From contig NZ_JABFDF010000001.1 in the NCBI RefSeq assembly GCF_013403985.1, forward strand, positions 1,054,001 through 1,118,000: a stretch of 64,000 nucleotides of DNA, written 5' to 3'. Source of the DNA: Winogradskyella ludwigii (GTDB taxonomy: Bacteria > Bacteroidota > Bacteroidia > Flavobacteriales > Flavobacteriaceae). Within the stretch, counting starts at the first letter, position 1. The number at the start of each line of letters is the position of its first letter. Below, one piece after another: positions 18,794 to 28,309 of this stretch. The notes under the pieces were generated by a model. The model saw nothing but the letters and a program-made list of their open reading frames with translations, was not told where the DNA came from and did not search any database. The position numbers and the translations under genes are program-made.

Positions 18794-19264
18794 TTATTTC
18801 CACTCAGTGTAAGGTTTTTTACTTAATTGAGAATTATAATACTTTATATCACCCGTAACTTCTTTATCTAACCATTTCGGTTTTTCAAAAGTTTCGGTTT
18901 CAGAATTCAGCTCTACTTCGGCAATAACCAAACCCAAATTATTGTCATAGAACTCATCGATTTCAAAAATATGGTTCCCATATTTCACTTCATAACGTGT
19001 CTTATTAATCATTCCACTTTCACAAATAAGTAAAAGACTTTCAGCATCTGTGTTAGAAATTTCCTTCTCCCACTCAAAACGAGATAAACCATTTGCTGTA
19101 GATTGCCCTTTAACAGTTAAAAATCCTTTATCTCCTTTTAACCTCACACGGACAGTTCTTTCTTTATCCGTATTTAAAAAACCTTGTTTTATAGTATAAC
19201 TATTAAAAGCCTCTGATTTAAAAGCTTCTGAGTTCACTAAAAATTTTCTTTCAATTTCTAACAT
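18794..19264 (-). CDS. CYTH domain protein (triphosphate tunnel metalloenzyme family)
   Basis: 156-aa single-domain protein. It opens with the diagnostic ExExK motif in MLEIERKFLV, and tunnel-lining basic/acidic residues follow in RVRLKGDKGFLTVKG, RFEWEKEIS and FEIDEFYDNNLGLVIAEVEL. Members hydrolyse inorganic triphosphate or related triphosphorylated compounds; the bacterial short forms are usually called CYTH proteins or tripolyphosphatases. Cytoplasmic. It is divergent from dinB across 54 bp, so the two promoters must overlap or lie very close. The substrate is not decided by the sequence. Confidence 0.92.
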   Translation of the reverse strand: MLEIERKFLVNSEAFKSEAFNSYTIKQGFLNTDKERTVRVRLKGDKGFLTVKGQSTANGLSRFEWEKEISNTDAESLLLICESGMINKTRYEVKYGNHIFEIDEFYDNNLGLVIAEVELNSETETFEKPKWLDKEVTGDIKYYNSQLSKKPYTEWK

Positions 19265-19318
19265 TACAAGTGATTGTTAATTAATATATAGAAGACATAT
19301 AATGCCTAAATTTACAGC

Positions 19319-20428
19319 ATGCTTAACGATTTACCAATAAGAAAGATAATTCATGTAGATATGGATGCATTTTATGCTTCCGTAGCACAAATGGATAATC
19401 CTGAACTTAAAGGTAAAGCAATTGCTGTTGGTGGCGGAGGTATACGCGGAGTTATCAGTGCTGCTAGTTACGAAGCACGAAAATTTGGCGTAAAAAGTGC
19501 TATGTCTGGCAAATTAGCCATAAAATTATGTCCTCATCTTATATTCGTCAAAACAGATTTTGAACGCTATAAAGACATCTCTAACCAAGTAAGAGCCATA
19601 TTTCATCAGTATACAGATCTCGTTGAGCCTTTATCTTTAGACGAAGCTTATCTCGATGTTACAGCAAACAAAATAGGCCTACCAAGCGCTACATTACTTG
19701 CTAAAAAGATTAGACAACAGATTTTTGATGAAGTAGGCTTAACGGCTTCGGCAGGCATTTCTATAAATAAATTTATAGCTAAAATAGCTAGTGATTATAA
19801 TAAGCCCAATGGACAGAAAACCGTAAATCCAGAAGATGTTATTCAGTTTTTAGAGGATTTAGATGTAAGAAAGTTTTATGGTGTAGGTAAAGTTACAGCG
19901 GCAAAAATGTACCAAAAAGGAATTTTTTCTGGTAAAGACTTAAAATCAAAATCCTTAGAGTATTTAACAGAACATTTTGGTAAATCGGGTAGTTTCTATT
20001 ACAACGTGGTTAGAGGAATTCATAGAAGTGAAGTAAGACCAAATCGAATACGTAAATCGCTCGCTGCAGAACGTACCTTTAGTGAAAACTTATCGTCTGA
20101 AATTTTTATGCTTGAAAAATTGGAACATATTTCAGCTGAAGTTTCCAAAAGACTTCAGAAAAGTAAAGTTTCAGGAAAAACCGTAACACTTAAAATAAAA
20201 TATAGCGATTTCACTTTACAAACACGAAGTAAAACCCTACCCTATTTTGTAAGTGATGAGAACTTAATTTTAGAAACGGTTAAAGAATTATTATATCAAG
20301 ACACCTTAAAAAATTCTGTGAGGCTATTAGGTATTTCACTATCAAATTTAAATACTGAATCAGAAAAATCTACAGCTTCAAAAAAAGACAAAACGGCTGT
20401 TATTGTTCAATTAAAATTTGAGTTTTAA
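19319..20428 (+). CDS. dinB: DNA polymerase IV (Y-family translesion polymerase)
   Basis: 369-aa error-prone DNA polymerase used on damaged templates. Catalytic motifs are clear: HVDMDAFYASV near the start (metal-binding Asp), SLDEAYLDVT (second acidic pair) and SAGISINKFIAKIASDYNKPNGQ. Helix-hairpin-helix (VRKFYGVGKVTAAKMYQKGI) and little-finger domains follow. The length is normal. There is no UmuD-like neighbour and no recognisable LexA-type operator. A near-consensus promoter core TAAATTTA lies only a few bases before the ATG. A 265-bp AT-rich gap follows. Confidence 0.96.
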   Translation: MLNDLPIRKIIHVDMDAFYASVAQMDNPELKGKAIAVGGGGIRGVISAASYEARKFGVKSAMSGKLAIKLCPHLIFVKTDFERYKDISNQVRAIFHQYTDLVEPLSLDEAYLDVTANKIGLPSATLLAKKIRQQIFDEVGLTASAGISINKFIAKIASDYNKPNGQKTVNPEDVIQFLEDLDVRKFYGVGKVTAAKMYQKGIFSGKDLKSKSLEYLTEHFGKSGSFYYNVVRGIHRSEVRPNRIRKSLAAERTFSENLSSEIFMLEKLEHISAEVSKRLQKSKVSGKTVTLKIKYSDFTLQTRSKTLPYFVSDENLILETVKELLYQDTLKNSVRLLGISLSNLNTESEKSTASKKDKTAVIVQLKFEF

Positions 20429-20693
20429 TCTAAAACATATCATATTCCTATATATTTTGTTAATATAATACAAATATTACTCACGTCCTTTTAGTGGATA
20501 TTTTCATATTTCTTAAAAAAAATGAAATTTGTAATTGTCATTTTATCAAGATACACAACATATATTTCATTACACACAATTTAAACTTACCTAAATTTTA
20601 GAAGTGATAATTAATTAAACACCGTTTTTAAAAATAGTTTCAACCTTTCTTAAAAATGTATATTTAAAGAATACGAATCTTTATTTATAAAAC
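20429..20693 (+). other. 265-bp AT-rich intergenic region before the glycosyltransferase pair
   Basis: Very AT-rich stretch with many T and A runs and no gene. TATATTTA at about 20657-20664 is one base off TAnnTTTG and could be the promoter of the glycosyltransferase operon. No hairpin terminator for dinB was recognised. Confidence 0.3.
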
Positions 20694-21938
20694 ATGAGAA
20701 TAGGTATTATTATCGGAAGAATTGGTGGTGTAGATGGTGTTGCTCTAGAAACGGAGAAATGGATAGATGTATTAAAAAAACTCGGTCATGAGATATTTAT
20801 CATGTCTGGAGAATTTGAATCCTGGGACATGGATTATGATCACGATTATTTGTTTCCTGCTTTATCGTTCTTTTCTGTAGAAGCAGAATGGGGACAACGT
20901 AAAGCATTTTTTGAACCAGATAGAGATCCTGATGCCTTACTAGAACATGTTGAGAAAGCCTCTAACAAGATTCATCTAGCCATGCGAAAATGGGTTGCTG
21001 ATAAGAAGATTGATGTTATACTCTCAGAAAATGCATCTGCTTTGCCATGCCACTTATCTATGGGTGTTGCTATTAAAAAATTAATTAAAACAAGCGGCAT
21101 ACCTGTTGTAACTCATGATCACGATTTTCATTGGGAACGCGGACAACGCTATGTATCTGTACATCAAGAAATAAATACTTATGTAGATAATAATTTTCCA
21201 TTACTACTACCAGATGTTAAACACGCTGTTATTAATACGTTTGGCGTAGAAACCTTTAAAAACCGATTTGATATTGATGCCACCTTGGTACCAAATGTTA
21301 TGGATTTTAATCGTGTGTACGGGGTACCAACGAAAGACAATGAATTTTTCCTTAGAGATGTTGGTGTTTTAGAAGATGAAATTGCGCTATTACAAGTAAC
21401 ACGGATTGTAAGACGTAAGGGTATTGAAACTGCTATTTCTTTAATAGATCAATTAAACGATAAGAAATTAAAACTAGTAATAACAGGTAATAATAATGAC
21501 GATGAAAATAAAGAATATTACAATGAATTAATAGATCAAATTCATGAGTTAAACTTATCTAGTCAAGTCATTTTTGCCGCACATAAGGTTTTAGATCATA
21601 AAGATTTATCTGATGTTTATGCACACGGAAGAGCAGCAACATATTTTAGTACGTATGAAGGTTTTGGAAATGCATTTGTAGAAACAGTACTAGCTAAAAA
21701 ACCAATTTTTGTAAATGACTACAAACCTGTTTATAGTCAAGATATTGGAAACAAAGGTTTTGAAACCGTAATGATTAAAGACAGTAATCTCACACCAGAA
21801 AGTGTAAAACAAATGTCTGACATTATATACAACCCAAAACGATGCATAGAAATTGGAGAATACAATTTTAATATTGGTAAAAAACATTTTTCATATGAAG
21901 TATTAGAAGAAAAATTAAGTAGCCTATTTACATTTTAA
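20694..21938 (+). CDS. Family 4 glycosyltransferase (GT-B fold)
   Basis: 414-aa cytoplasmic glycosyltransferase. The Rossmann-like N-terminus is MRIGIIIGRIGGVDGVALETEKW. A distinctive THDHDFHWERGQRY motif lies near residue 140. The C-terminal nucleotide-sugar domain has TRIVRRKGIETAISLI, KLVITGN and the GT4 E-x7-E region in STYEGFGNAFVE (about 322-333). No signal or membrane segment is present. The next gene starts 12 bp after this stop and contains the same rare HDFYWEGG motif, so the two enzymes are probably related and act in sequence on one product. Donor and acceptor are unknown; a glycosylated metabolite or compatible solute is as plausible as a surface glycan because no flippase or polymerase genes are nearby. 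Confidence 0.85.
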   Translation: MRIGIIIGRIGGVDGVALETEKWIDVLKKLGHEIFIMSGEFESWDMDYDHDYLFPALSFFSVEAEWGQRKAFFEPDRDPDALLEHVEKASNKIHLAMRKWVADKKIDVILSENASALPCHLSMGVAIKKLIKTSGIPVVTHDHDFHWERGQRYVSVHQEINTYVDNNFPLLLPDVKHAVINTFGVETFKNRFDIDATLVPNVMDFNRVYGVPTKDNEFFLRDVGVLEDEIALLQVTRIVRRKGIETAISLIDQLNDKKLKLVITGNNNDDENKEYYNELIDQIHELNLSSQVIFAAHKVLDHKDLSDVYAHGRAATYFSTYEGFGNAFVETVLAKKPIFVNDYKPVYSQDIGNKGFETVMIKDSNLTPESVKQMSDIIYNPKRCIEIGEYNFNIGKKHFSYEVLEEKLSSLFTF

Positions 21939-21950
21939 GAAAACAAAAGA

Positions 21951-24900
21951 ATGACTGATAAAACAACAAGAATCTCTACTATTTTAAATGAACTTAAAAA
22001 TGAAAAAATAAATACGTGGTTTGATCTCGGTTTATTTATTGATAAATTTAAAGAGCGAAACTTATCATCATCTTTAAAAGATAACACGTCTACATTTGAT
22101 TCACGCGTAGAAAAAGGCGGTATCGCTTTTCTAACCTTTTACTTTACCATAGATGGTATTACTGTAGAGACTGAAAAGTATGCCAAAACATTTAAAAATA
22201 TATACCCAGATATTCCTATTCATTTTATTGCGGGAGAAATTAAAGAGGAAGCAGATGAGTTAATACCACAAACTGCTTTTAAGAAAGTAATTCCAGAAAT
22301 GGAAGCTTTTGATGCTTGGCCTTTATATAAAGACTTCTTTCAAATTAAAATGCAACGAGGTAGTGAAGCCTACAATAATCTTATTGGTAAGTTTTGGCAA
22401 GAAGTATTAGTCCTTGTAGAAAAACTAGGAAGTTATATCGAAGAAAATGACATTTCATTATTATACCTTATTAATGTCTGTTCAAATCCTGGTAATGTCT
22501 CTTTAGCATTAGCAACGGTTTTAATTTCAGAATATTTAGGGATTCCTGTAATTAATAATAATCATGATTTTTATTGGGAAGGTGGTAACAGAGCCATAGA
22601 AATTAAGAAAAAAGGACTCAAAAAAGGACCAAGAGATTTCTTTTTTCATAATGCACATGTAGGTGAATTTTTCTCAATTATAGAAACGGTTTACCCTTGG
22701 GAAAGTCGTTCTTGGATGAATGTGAATATAAATAGAATTCAGCAAGATCATTTAATAAATATTAATGGTCATAATCCTGCCAATGTCGCTTTGTTGGGTA
22801 CAGCAGTAGATACCAAATTACACCAAATGAGTAAACGCGATATTATAAAAGCGTTTATGCAAGTATCTTCAATTTTTGCAAACAAGAAAGATACCATTAC
22901 AGTTCATACAGCAGCACATCATACCGAAAGTAAACGATCATTAAAACCTATATTATTAGGTCATAAAAACATTAAAAAATTCGATTTTGTAAATAACAAC
23001 ATCGTGTTTTTACAACCAACAAGAGTTATAAGTAGAAAATCTATTGAGTTAAATTTCAAACTTATAACCCGTTTATTTTCTTACGATTCTTTTGCTGAAA
23101 AATTCATTACCAATCCGCAATTAAAATTATCATTAATTGTTTCTGGACCAATTCCGCATGGACAACAAAACTATTATCACGATTTAAAAAAAGATTTTAA
23201 AAAATTCTTAAAAGAACTTCCAAAGGAATTTAAGTCTAGAGTATTACTTGGATTTCTATTTAGTGAATTCGATAAACATGATTTTAAAAAGAAACATAAG
23301 AAACCATTAGATATTAAACAGCTTTTTGATGTCGCCTCTTTAATTTTATTACCAAGCCAGACCGAAGGACGCGGATTACCAATTATAGAAGCAGCAGCCT
23401 GTGGTACACCAATTTTCTGTAGACAATATGAACCAAGAGAGGTTTATGATGAAGTTATTGGTCGTCATTTAGATGAATCGCTTAGACTTAATGTTTTAGA
23501 ATTTAAAGGCTCTAAAGTACCTAAGAAGTTAGCAGAAAAAATCTGTGACCATGTGTTTTATCCACAAAACAGAATGGTAGATGTAACGCATAATAGAAGT
23601 GTAATTAAAAAGCGTTACAGTTTAGAATCTCTGGAAGAAAACATACGCTATATTTTACAACGTATGGACTATCAGCTAGCTTCAGTTTCTATAGAAGATA
23701 ATACTCAAGTAATTACTTTGCTAAAACAATACAAAGCTTCTGTAGATTTTGAAAACGAAGATCTCAATGCTATTCTTAATAAAAAAACGAGACATTACTT
23801 ACCTGGTTATGGTCGTTTATCGTTTATGCATTATTTAAAATCGTTAATTGATCCTAGTTTTTTTAGGGTTGAACAGCAATTGGTAAAAGGACGCGTAATG
23901 CGTTATGCTAGAACTATGGAAAATGACATTCCAGATTTGGTAAATACTAATCTCGAAGTTATACACAAATACTACAATGCTATCGATGATATTTTTAAAT
24001 ACGTAGATGGCGAAATTTCTATTCGTCATGATCATGCTCTAGCCTATCGTCATAGAAACAAAAAATCGTATGCGTATCAAGCCTTTACACTTCAGGAAAT
24101 TACTGGTTTAGTAAACATGATTTATACAGATGTTTTTAAACCAAAAAACTTACCCGATTTAACTTTAGCACCACAGTTTTTTGCCGATTGGGAATTAGCG
24201 CTTTTTCAGCTTACCAATAGTAAGTATTTAGGTATTGATGACCGAAAAATCCTTACCAAGAATTTAAAGAAAAATGTACCTAAAGGCTATTTTCCTGGTC
24301 GTTATATCAAACATGAATTAGAGTATTTTGTACTACAACCAATCCGTGCACAATTAAATTTAACCATACAGCAAGAGTTAACTTCTGCAATACTTGAAGC
24401 AAATGTAGATAAGTTAGAGAAAATTTACATTTTTATACACGAGCCAAGAATTACAAAATGGTTCTCCAGTGCAGATATTAAAGATTATTTAGAAAGCGGA
24501 AAAGAGCCAGAGTTAGGTTTATTGTATAGAGCAGGCGTTGTTCAAATTATTGAAACAAAACAGTGGTCAGAAGGTGTACATTTTCCACAAATGGGAGCTA
24601 AAGCTATAAAGATTTTAAGAGATATTAAAGCTGCAGATGGTTTTTTAATTACCAACGGAGAGTCTGCTGCTATGATGACCGATATTATAGAAATCGATCA
24701 TTTTCATATAGGTAAAGTCTTGTATGAAATGACAGCCAAAATTATGGGTATTCCTAAAGGCAGCGGTTTTATTCAGTTTGTACCAGCAGGAGTACGTACA
24801 ACTTTAGCATATCCGACGCCAATACAAACGGCCAAAGATTTTGATATCGTTCTTAAAAGTGATTTATACCAAGATTTAAAAGATACGTTAAGCGAAAAGG

Positions 24901-26144
24901 AATTGTTAAGTTTAATTACTAAAGATGCTATTGAAAACGGAACACCTATTGCTAAATTATTAACTCAAATTAAAGAGGGCTTAAAATTATCTAAAACGGT
25001 TGAAAAGGTAAAATCATCTTATGCAGGTGGTGTTTATGAAGACGGTTTACCTTGGAGTGGTGTTTTAGCTGAAATTGACACTAAAAAACACCATTGGAAA
25101 TTTGCTGCACACATTGCCAACAAGGAACCTAAAAATGTACCAGCGCTTGTTAAAGAGTATAAAAAGAAAAGCAAAAACCCTAACAAAATAGAATTAGCCT
25201 GGAATGGTGGTTATATTTTAAATCCAGAATTGGTTGGAAAATTAGGTCTACCTGAAACCTATATTGGTTCGCCTTTAGGCTTATTAATTATGGATAATAA
25301 GGTGTTTTGTCCACCTCTTTTCAATAAACCAGCCTTTATCATTTATAAAAATGGTGACGTAGATATCAGAAAAGTGAATAGTAAAGCAGGTTTTATAATT
25401 AAAGAGAAAAAGCAAGAGCTCACTTTTGCTAGCTCTAATTATAATAATCATAATGGTACAGAGCCTTGTTTTTATGATTTATCTTATGCTGAAAGTACAT
25501 TTGAAGGCAATGGAAATGTCATTGTAAGAATAGCAGGTAATACTGTAAAAGAAATTATTAAAACAAAGCCGAAAGAAACGGTTGCTGTGATACCTGTTGG
25601 GATTACGTTATCCATTCCAGCCGCATTATTTTCTGATGCCATGTTTACAGAAGGCAAACCATTATCAATACACTTACTAGAGCCAAATGAAAACCCTTAC
25701 AAATGGGATGAAATCTCATATGCTATTGAAGCTGGACCTATGTTAATTGATCAAGGTAAACAGATTCTTGATATGGAAGAAGAGGGCTGGAAAACTACTA
25801 ATTCTATAAAAACTCAGGCAGCACGATTAGATTTTACAGATATGCGTGGACCAAAAATTGCCGTAGGTATTACTAAAGAAGGTAAATTAATGGTACTAAT
25901 GGTAAATGGTAGAATAAGAGAATCTGTTGGTGCGACACATTTTGATATGGTAGATATTCTTTTAAAATACGGAATGGATAAAGCTATGGGCTTTGATCCA
26001 GGAGGAAGTAGTACACTTGTCGTAGATGGTAATATTATGAATATTTCGCCATACAATAAAAATTACGAAAAAGATATTTATGCCTTACCACCAGAACCAA
26101 GATTTGTAGCCAATGCTATTATGGGTTGGATTGATGAAAAATAA
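21951..26144 (+). CDS. Glycosyltransferase fused to a phosphodiester glycosidase (NAGPA-like) domain
   Basis: 1397-aa protein with no signal peptide. Residues of about 50-600 are a GT-B glycosyltransferase: NNNHDFYWEGGNR near 200, TRVISRKSIELNF near 360, and the GT4-type SQTEGRGLPIIEAAACGTP near 470. Residues of about 600-1050 match nothing I can name, but include conserved-looking stretches such as IFIHEPRITKWF (about 830) and ITNGESAAMM (about 902). The last 320 residues resemble the phosphodiester glycosidase (NAGPA, N-acetylglucosamine-1-phosphodiester alpha-N-acetylglucosaminidase-like) fold. Matching motifs are LAWNGGYI (about 1084), IEAGPMLID (1260), KIAVGITKEGKLM, VNGRIRESVGAT and GFDPGGSSTLVVDG (1346). 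It may build and then trim or transfer a sugar linked through phosphate, but that is inference. It lies 12 bp after a family 4 glycosyltransferase gene. Confidence 0.82.
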   Translation: MTDKTTRISTILNELKNEKINTWFDLGLFIDKFKERNLSSSLKDNTSTFDSRVEKGGIAFLTFYFTIDGITVETEKYAKTFKNIYPDIPIHFIAGEIKEEADELIPQTAFKKVIPEMEAFDAWPLYKDFFQIKMQRGSEAYNNLIGKFWQEVLVLVEKLGSYIEENDISLLYLINVCSNPGNVSLALATVLISEYLGIPVINNNHDFYWEGGNRAIEIKKKGLKKGPRDFFFHNAHVGEFFSIIETVYPWESRSWMNVNINRIQQDHLININGHNPANVALLGTAVDTKLHQMSKRDIIKAFMQVSSIFANKKDTITVHTAAHHTESKRSLKPILLGHKNIKKFDFVNNNIVFLQPTRVISRKSIELNFKLITRLFSYDSFAEKFITNPQLKLSLIVSGPIPHGQQNYYHDLKKDFKKFLKELPKEFKSRVLLGFLFSEFDKHDFKKKHKKPLDIKQLFDVASLILLPSQTEGRGLPIIEAAACGTPIFCRQYEPREVYDEVIGRHLDESLRLNVLEFKGSKVPKKLAEKICDHVFYPQNRMVDVTHNRSVIKKRYSLESLEENIRYILQRMDYQLASVSIEDNTQVITLLKQYKASVDFENEDLNAILNKKTRHYLPGYGRLSFMHYLKSLIDPSFFRVEQQLVKGRVMRYARTMENDIPDLVNTNLEVIHKYYNAIDDIFKYVDGEISIRHDHALAYRHRNKKSYAYQAFTLQEITGLVNMIYTDVFKPKNLPDLTLAPQFFADWELALFQLTNSKYLGIDDRKILTKNLKKNVPKGYFPGRYIKHELEYFVLQPIRAQLNLTIQQELTSAILEANVDKLEKIYIFIHEPRITKWFSSADIKDYLESGKEPELGLLYRAGVVQIIETKQWSEGVHFPQMGAKAIKILRDIKAADGFLITNGESAAMMTDIIEIDHFHIGKVLYEMTAKIMGIPKGSGFIQFVPAGVRTTLAYPTPIQTAKDFDIVLKSDLYQDLKDTLSEKELLSLITKDAIENGTPIAKLLTQIKEGLKLSKTVEKVKSSYAGGVYEDGLPWSGVLAEIDTKKHHWKFAAHIANKEPKNVPALVKEYKKKSKNPNKIELAWNGGYILNPELVGKLGLPETYIGSPLGLLIMDNKVFCPPLFNKPAFIIYKNGDVDIRKVNSKAGFIIKEKKQELTFASSNYNNHNGTEPCFYDLSYAESTFEGNGNVIVRIAGNTVKEIIKTKPKETVAVIPVGITLSIPAALFSDAMFTEGKPLSIHLLEPNENPYKWDEISYAIEAGPMLIDQGKQILDMEEEGWKTTNSIKTQAARLDFTDMRGPKIAVGITKEGKLMVLMVNGRIRESVGATHFDMVDILLKYGMDKAMGFDPGGSSTLVVDGNIMNISPYNKNYEKDIYALPPEPRFVANAIMGWIDEK

Positions 26145-26162
26145 ATACGTATTGTATAAATT

Positions 26163-26200
26163 AAAAGCCTATCTAAATAGTAGTATTTAGATAGGCTTTT
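26163..26200. terminator. Bidirectional terminator between glycosyltransferase operon and pyk
   Basis: Perfect 17-bp inverted repeat (26163-26179 and 26184-26200; AAAAGCCTATCTAAATA and its complement) with a 4-nt loop, ending in TTTT on either strand. It lies between two convergent genes. Confidence 0.92.
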
Positions 26201-26252
26201 GTATGTATAAAAATCTGAAGTGTATTACAGAAAGTTAGTTAGTCAAATTATA

Positions 26253-27692
26253 CTAAAAACTACAACTTTCAATTTCAGAAACACGTAATGTATTTACCAT
26301 ACCTTTATCTTGTATTGGCATTGCTGCTAAACTAATAAGCATATCTCCCACTTCTAAATAGCCTTTTTTACAAGCCATAGCGTTTACATCTTCTATAGTT
26401 TCATCTGTACTTACAAATTTGTCGTAGTAGAATGCTGTAACACCCCAAAGTAAACTTAGTTGCGTTAATATACGTCTGTTAGATGTAAATACTAAAATAT
26501 GAGCAGATGGTCTCCAAGCCGAAATTTGAAATGCTGTATAACCACTATTTGTTAACGTAGAAATCGCTTTTGCATTAATTTCGTTTGCCATGTTTGCGGC
26601 ATGATAGCAGATTGCTTTTGTAATATAACGTTTAGTACGAATATGCGGAGGAGATTGTGGCACTTCAATAAGCGGAGAATCTTCAACGCTACGTATAATA
26701 TTTGCCATTTGTCTTATCACTTGCACAGGATATTGACCTACAGATGTTTCACCAGATAACATTACAGCATCTGCACCATCCATAACAGAATTGGCAACAT
26801 CATTTACCTCTGCACGTGTTGGTGTTAAACTTGTAATCATCGTTTCCATCATTTGTGTTGCGATAATTACAGGAATTCTAGCACGCTTAGCTCTTAACAC
26901 TAATTGCTTTTGAATTAATGGCACTTCCTCTGCAGGAATTTCCACACCTAGATCACCACGAGCTACCATTAAACCATCACAATAGGCAACGATTTTATCG
27001 ATATTCTCAACAGCTTCTGGTTTTTCAATCTTAGCTATAATTGGAATTTTATGTTCGCTATATTCAGAGATTAACTTTTCTAATTGCATTAAATCTTCGG
27101 CATGACGCACAAAAGATAACGCTATCCAATCTACACCTAATTTACATGCAAAAATTGCATCTTCAATATCTTTTTCAGTTAAAGCTGGTTGTGAAATATC
27201 TGTATTAGGAAGATTAACTCCTTTTTTTGATTTAAGTGGTCCTCCTTGAATAACTTTAGCCTTTACTTCAGATATCCCATCTGTTGAAACCACTTCAAAA
27301 TGCAACTTACCATCATCTAACAGAATTCGTTCACCAGGTTTTGCGTCTTCCGGAAACTTATCATAAGTCATGTAAACACGCTCTTTTGTACCTTCAAAAC
27401 GTTCACCTGTAGCGAAAATAATCTCATCTCCTGGATTAACAATGACCTCGCCTTTCATAACACCTACACGCAATTTAGGACCTTGTAAATCTCCTAAAAT
27501 TGATGCGTTGTAACCATACTCTTCATTAAGCTCTCTAATCATTTTAACACGCTCTTCAACGTCTTTATAATCTGCATGAGAGAAATTAATTCTAAATACG
27601 TTACACCCTTCATCTAGCATTGCTTTCAATACTTCTTTCGTGCTTGTTGCTGGACCTAAGGTTGCAACTATTTTTGTTTTCTTGTTTAACAT
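26253..27692 (-). CDS. pyk: Pyruvate kinase
   Basis: Glycolytic enzyme converting phosphoenolpyruvate and ADP to pyruvate and ATP. Motifs: TKIVATLGPATS at the N-terminus, FRINFSHA, the signature IPIIAKIEKPEAVENID containing the catalytic lysine, MVARGDLGVEIP, and IATQMMETMI with LTPTRAEVNDVANSVMDGADAVML. A C-terminal allosteric-type domain follows (to 479 aa). An in-frame TTG lies directly before the ATG at 27692; the ATG is chosen. It is the last gene of the minus-strand acpP-fabF-rnc cluster, 4 bp after the IPExxxVDY gene, and ends at a strong terminator. Confidence 0.97.
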   Translation of the reverse strand: MLNKKTKIVATLGPATSTKEVLKAMLDEGCNVFRINFSHADYKDVEERVKMIRELNEEYGYNASILGDLQGPKLRVGVMKGEVIVNPGDEIIFATGERFEGTKERVYMTYDKFPEDAKPGERILLDDGKLHFEVVSTDGISEVKAKVIQGGPLKSKKGVNLPNTDISQPALTEKDIEDAIFACKLGVDWIALSFVRHAEDLMQLEKLISEYSEHKIPIIAKIEKPEAVENIDKIVAYCDGLMVARGDLGVEIPAEEVPLIQKQLVLRAKRARIPVIIATQMMETMITSLTPTRAEVNDVANSVMDGADAVMLSGETSVGQYPVQVIRQMANIIRSVEDSPLIEVPQSPPHIRTKRYITKAICYHAANMANEINAKAISTLTNSGYTAFQISAWRPSAHILVFTSNRRILTQLSLLWGVTAFYYDKFVSTDETIEDVNAMACKKGYLEVGDMLISLAAMPIQDKGMVNTLRVSEIESCSF

Positions 27693-27696
27693 CAAT

Positions 27697-28176
27697 TCAA
27701 AATATTAAATGGTCTTTCGACTTTATTTTTAACGGATCTACCGTATAACTTGTTATAATTTGAGGAATAGCTTTTAACTTATTCAAGATGAGTTTCTCAT
27801 CCACATTCTGTATTTCTTCTGAAATTTTAAGAAAATAATCTACGTTTTTGTATTCTGAAATTAGATTAAATGTTGTGAGCACTTTTTGATTATCGCTAAA
27901 TAATGTTCCTGTACTATATAAACTATCTTGTTCTTTCTTACAGACGTTAGAAATTAAATTCCACAGTACGTATTCGCTTTCATTATCCCATTCAAAAATA
28001 CTGTACGAAGACTCTAAATACTTAAAGTCTATATCGTGATCCTTACGCTTAAACTTAAGACCTAAATACTTATTAAGTAAATAAGCCAATCGATAATCTT
28101 CTAACCTAGTATGAATAGCTATTAGTTTATAGGAATCATCGTCAAAATCATCTACCAGAAGTTTGTGTAAAGCCAT
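27697..28176 (-). CDS. IPExxxVDY family protein
   Basis: 159-aa cytoplasmic protein of a Bacteroidota-restricted family named after its C-terminal motif. Here the motif reads IPQIITSYTVDP (about residues 136-147), a slight variant with Gln in place of Glu. The N-terminal half (YKLIAIHTRLEDYRLAYLLNKYLGLKF) and the acidic FEWDNESEYVLWNL segment also fit. Function is unknown. It sits between rnc and pyk, a position common for this family, and its stop is 4 bp before the pyk ATG, so translation may be coupled. Confidence 0.82.
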   Translation of the reverse strand: MALHKLLVDDFDDDSYKLIAIHTRLEDYRLAYLLNKYLGLKFKRKDHDIDFKYLESSYSIFEWDNESEYVLWNLISNVCKKEQDSLYSTGTLFSDNQKVLTTFNLISEYKNVDYFLKISEEIQNVDEKLILNKLKAIPQIITSYTVDPLKIKSKDHLIF

Positions 28177-28309
28177 GCAATTATAACCTTAAACGGTAAA
28201 TATAGTATAATTAACGCTCAATTTTATTAAGAATTAGTTAAGATTAATTCTTAAAATCTACGAAAACGATATAGTTGAATTGATTTGATTGCTCAAAAAA
28301 GAAAATACT

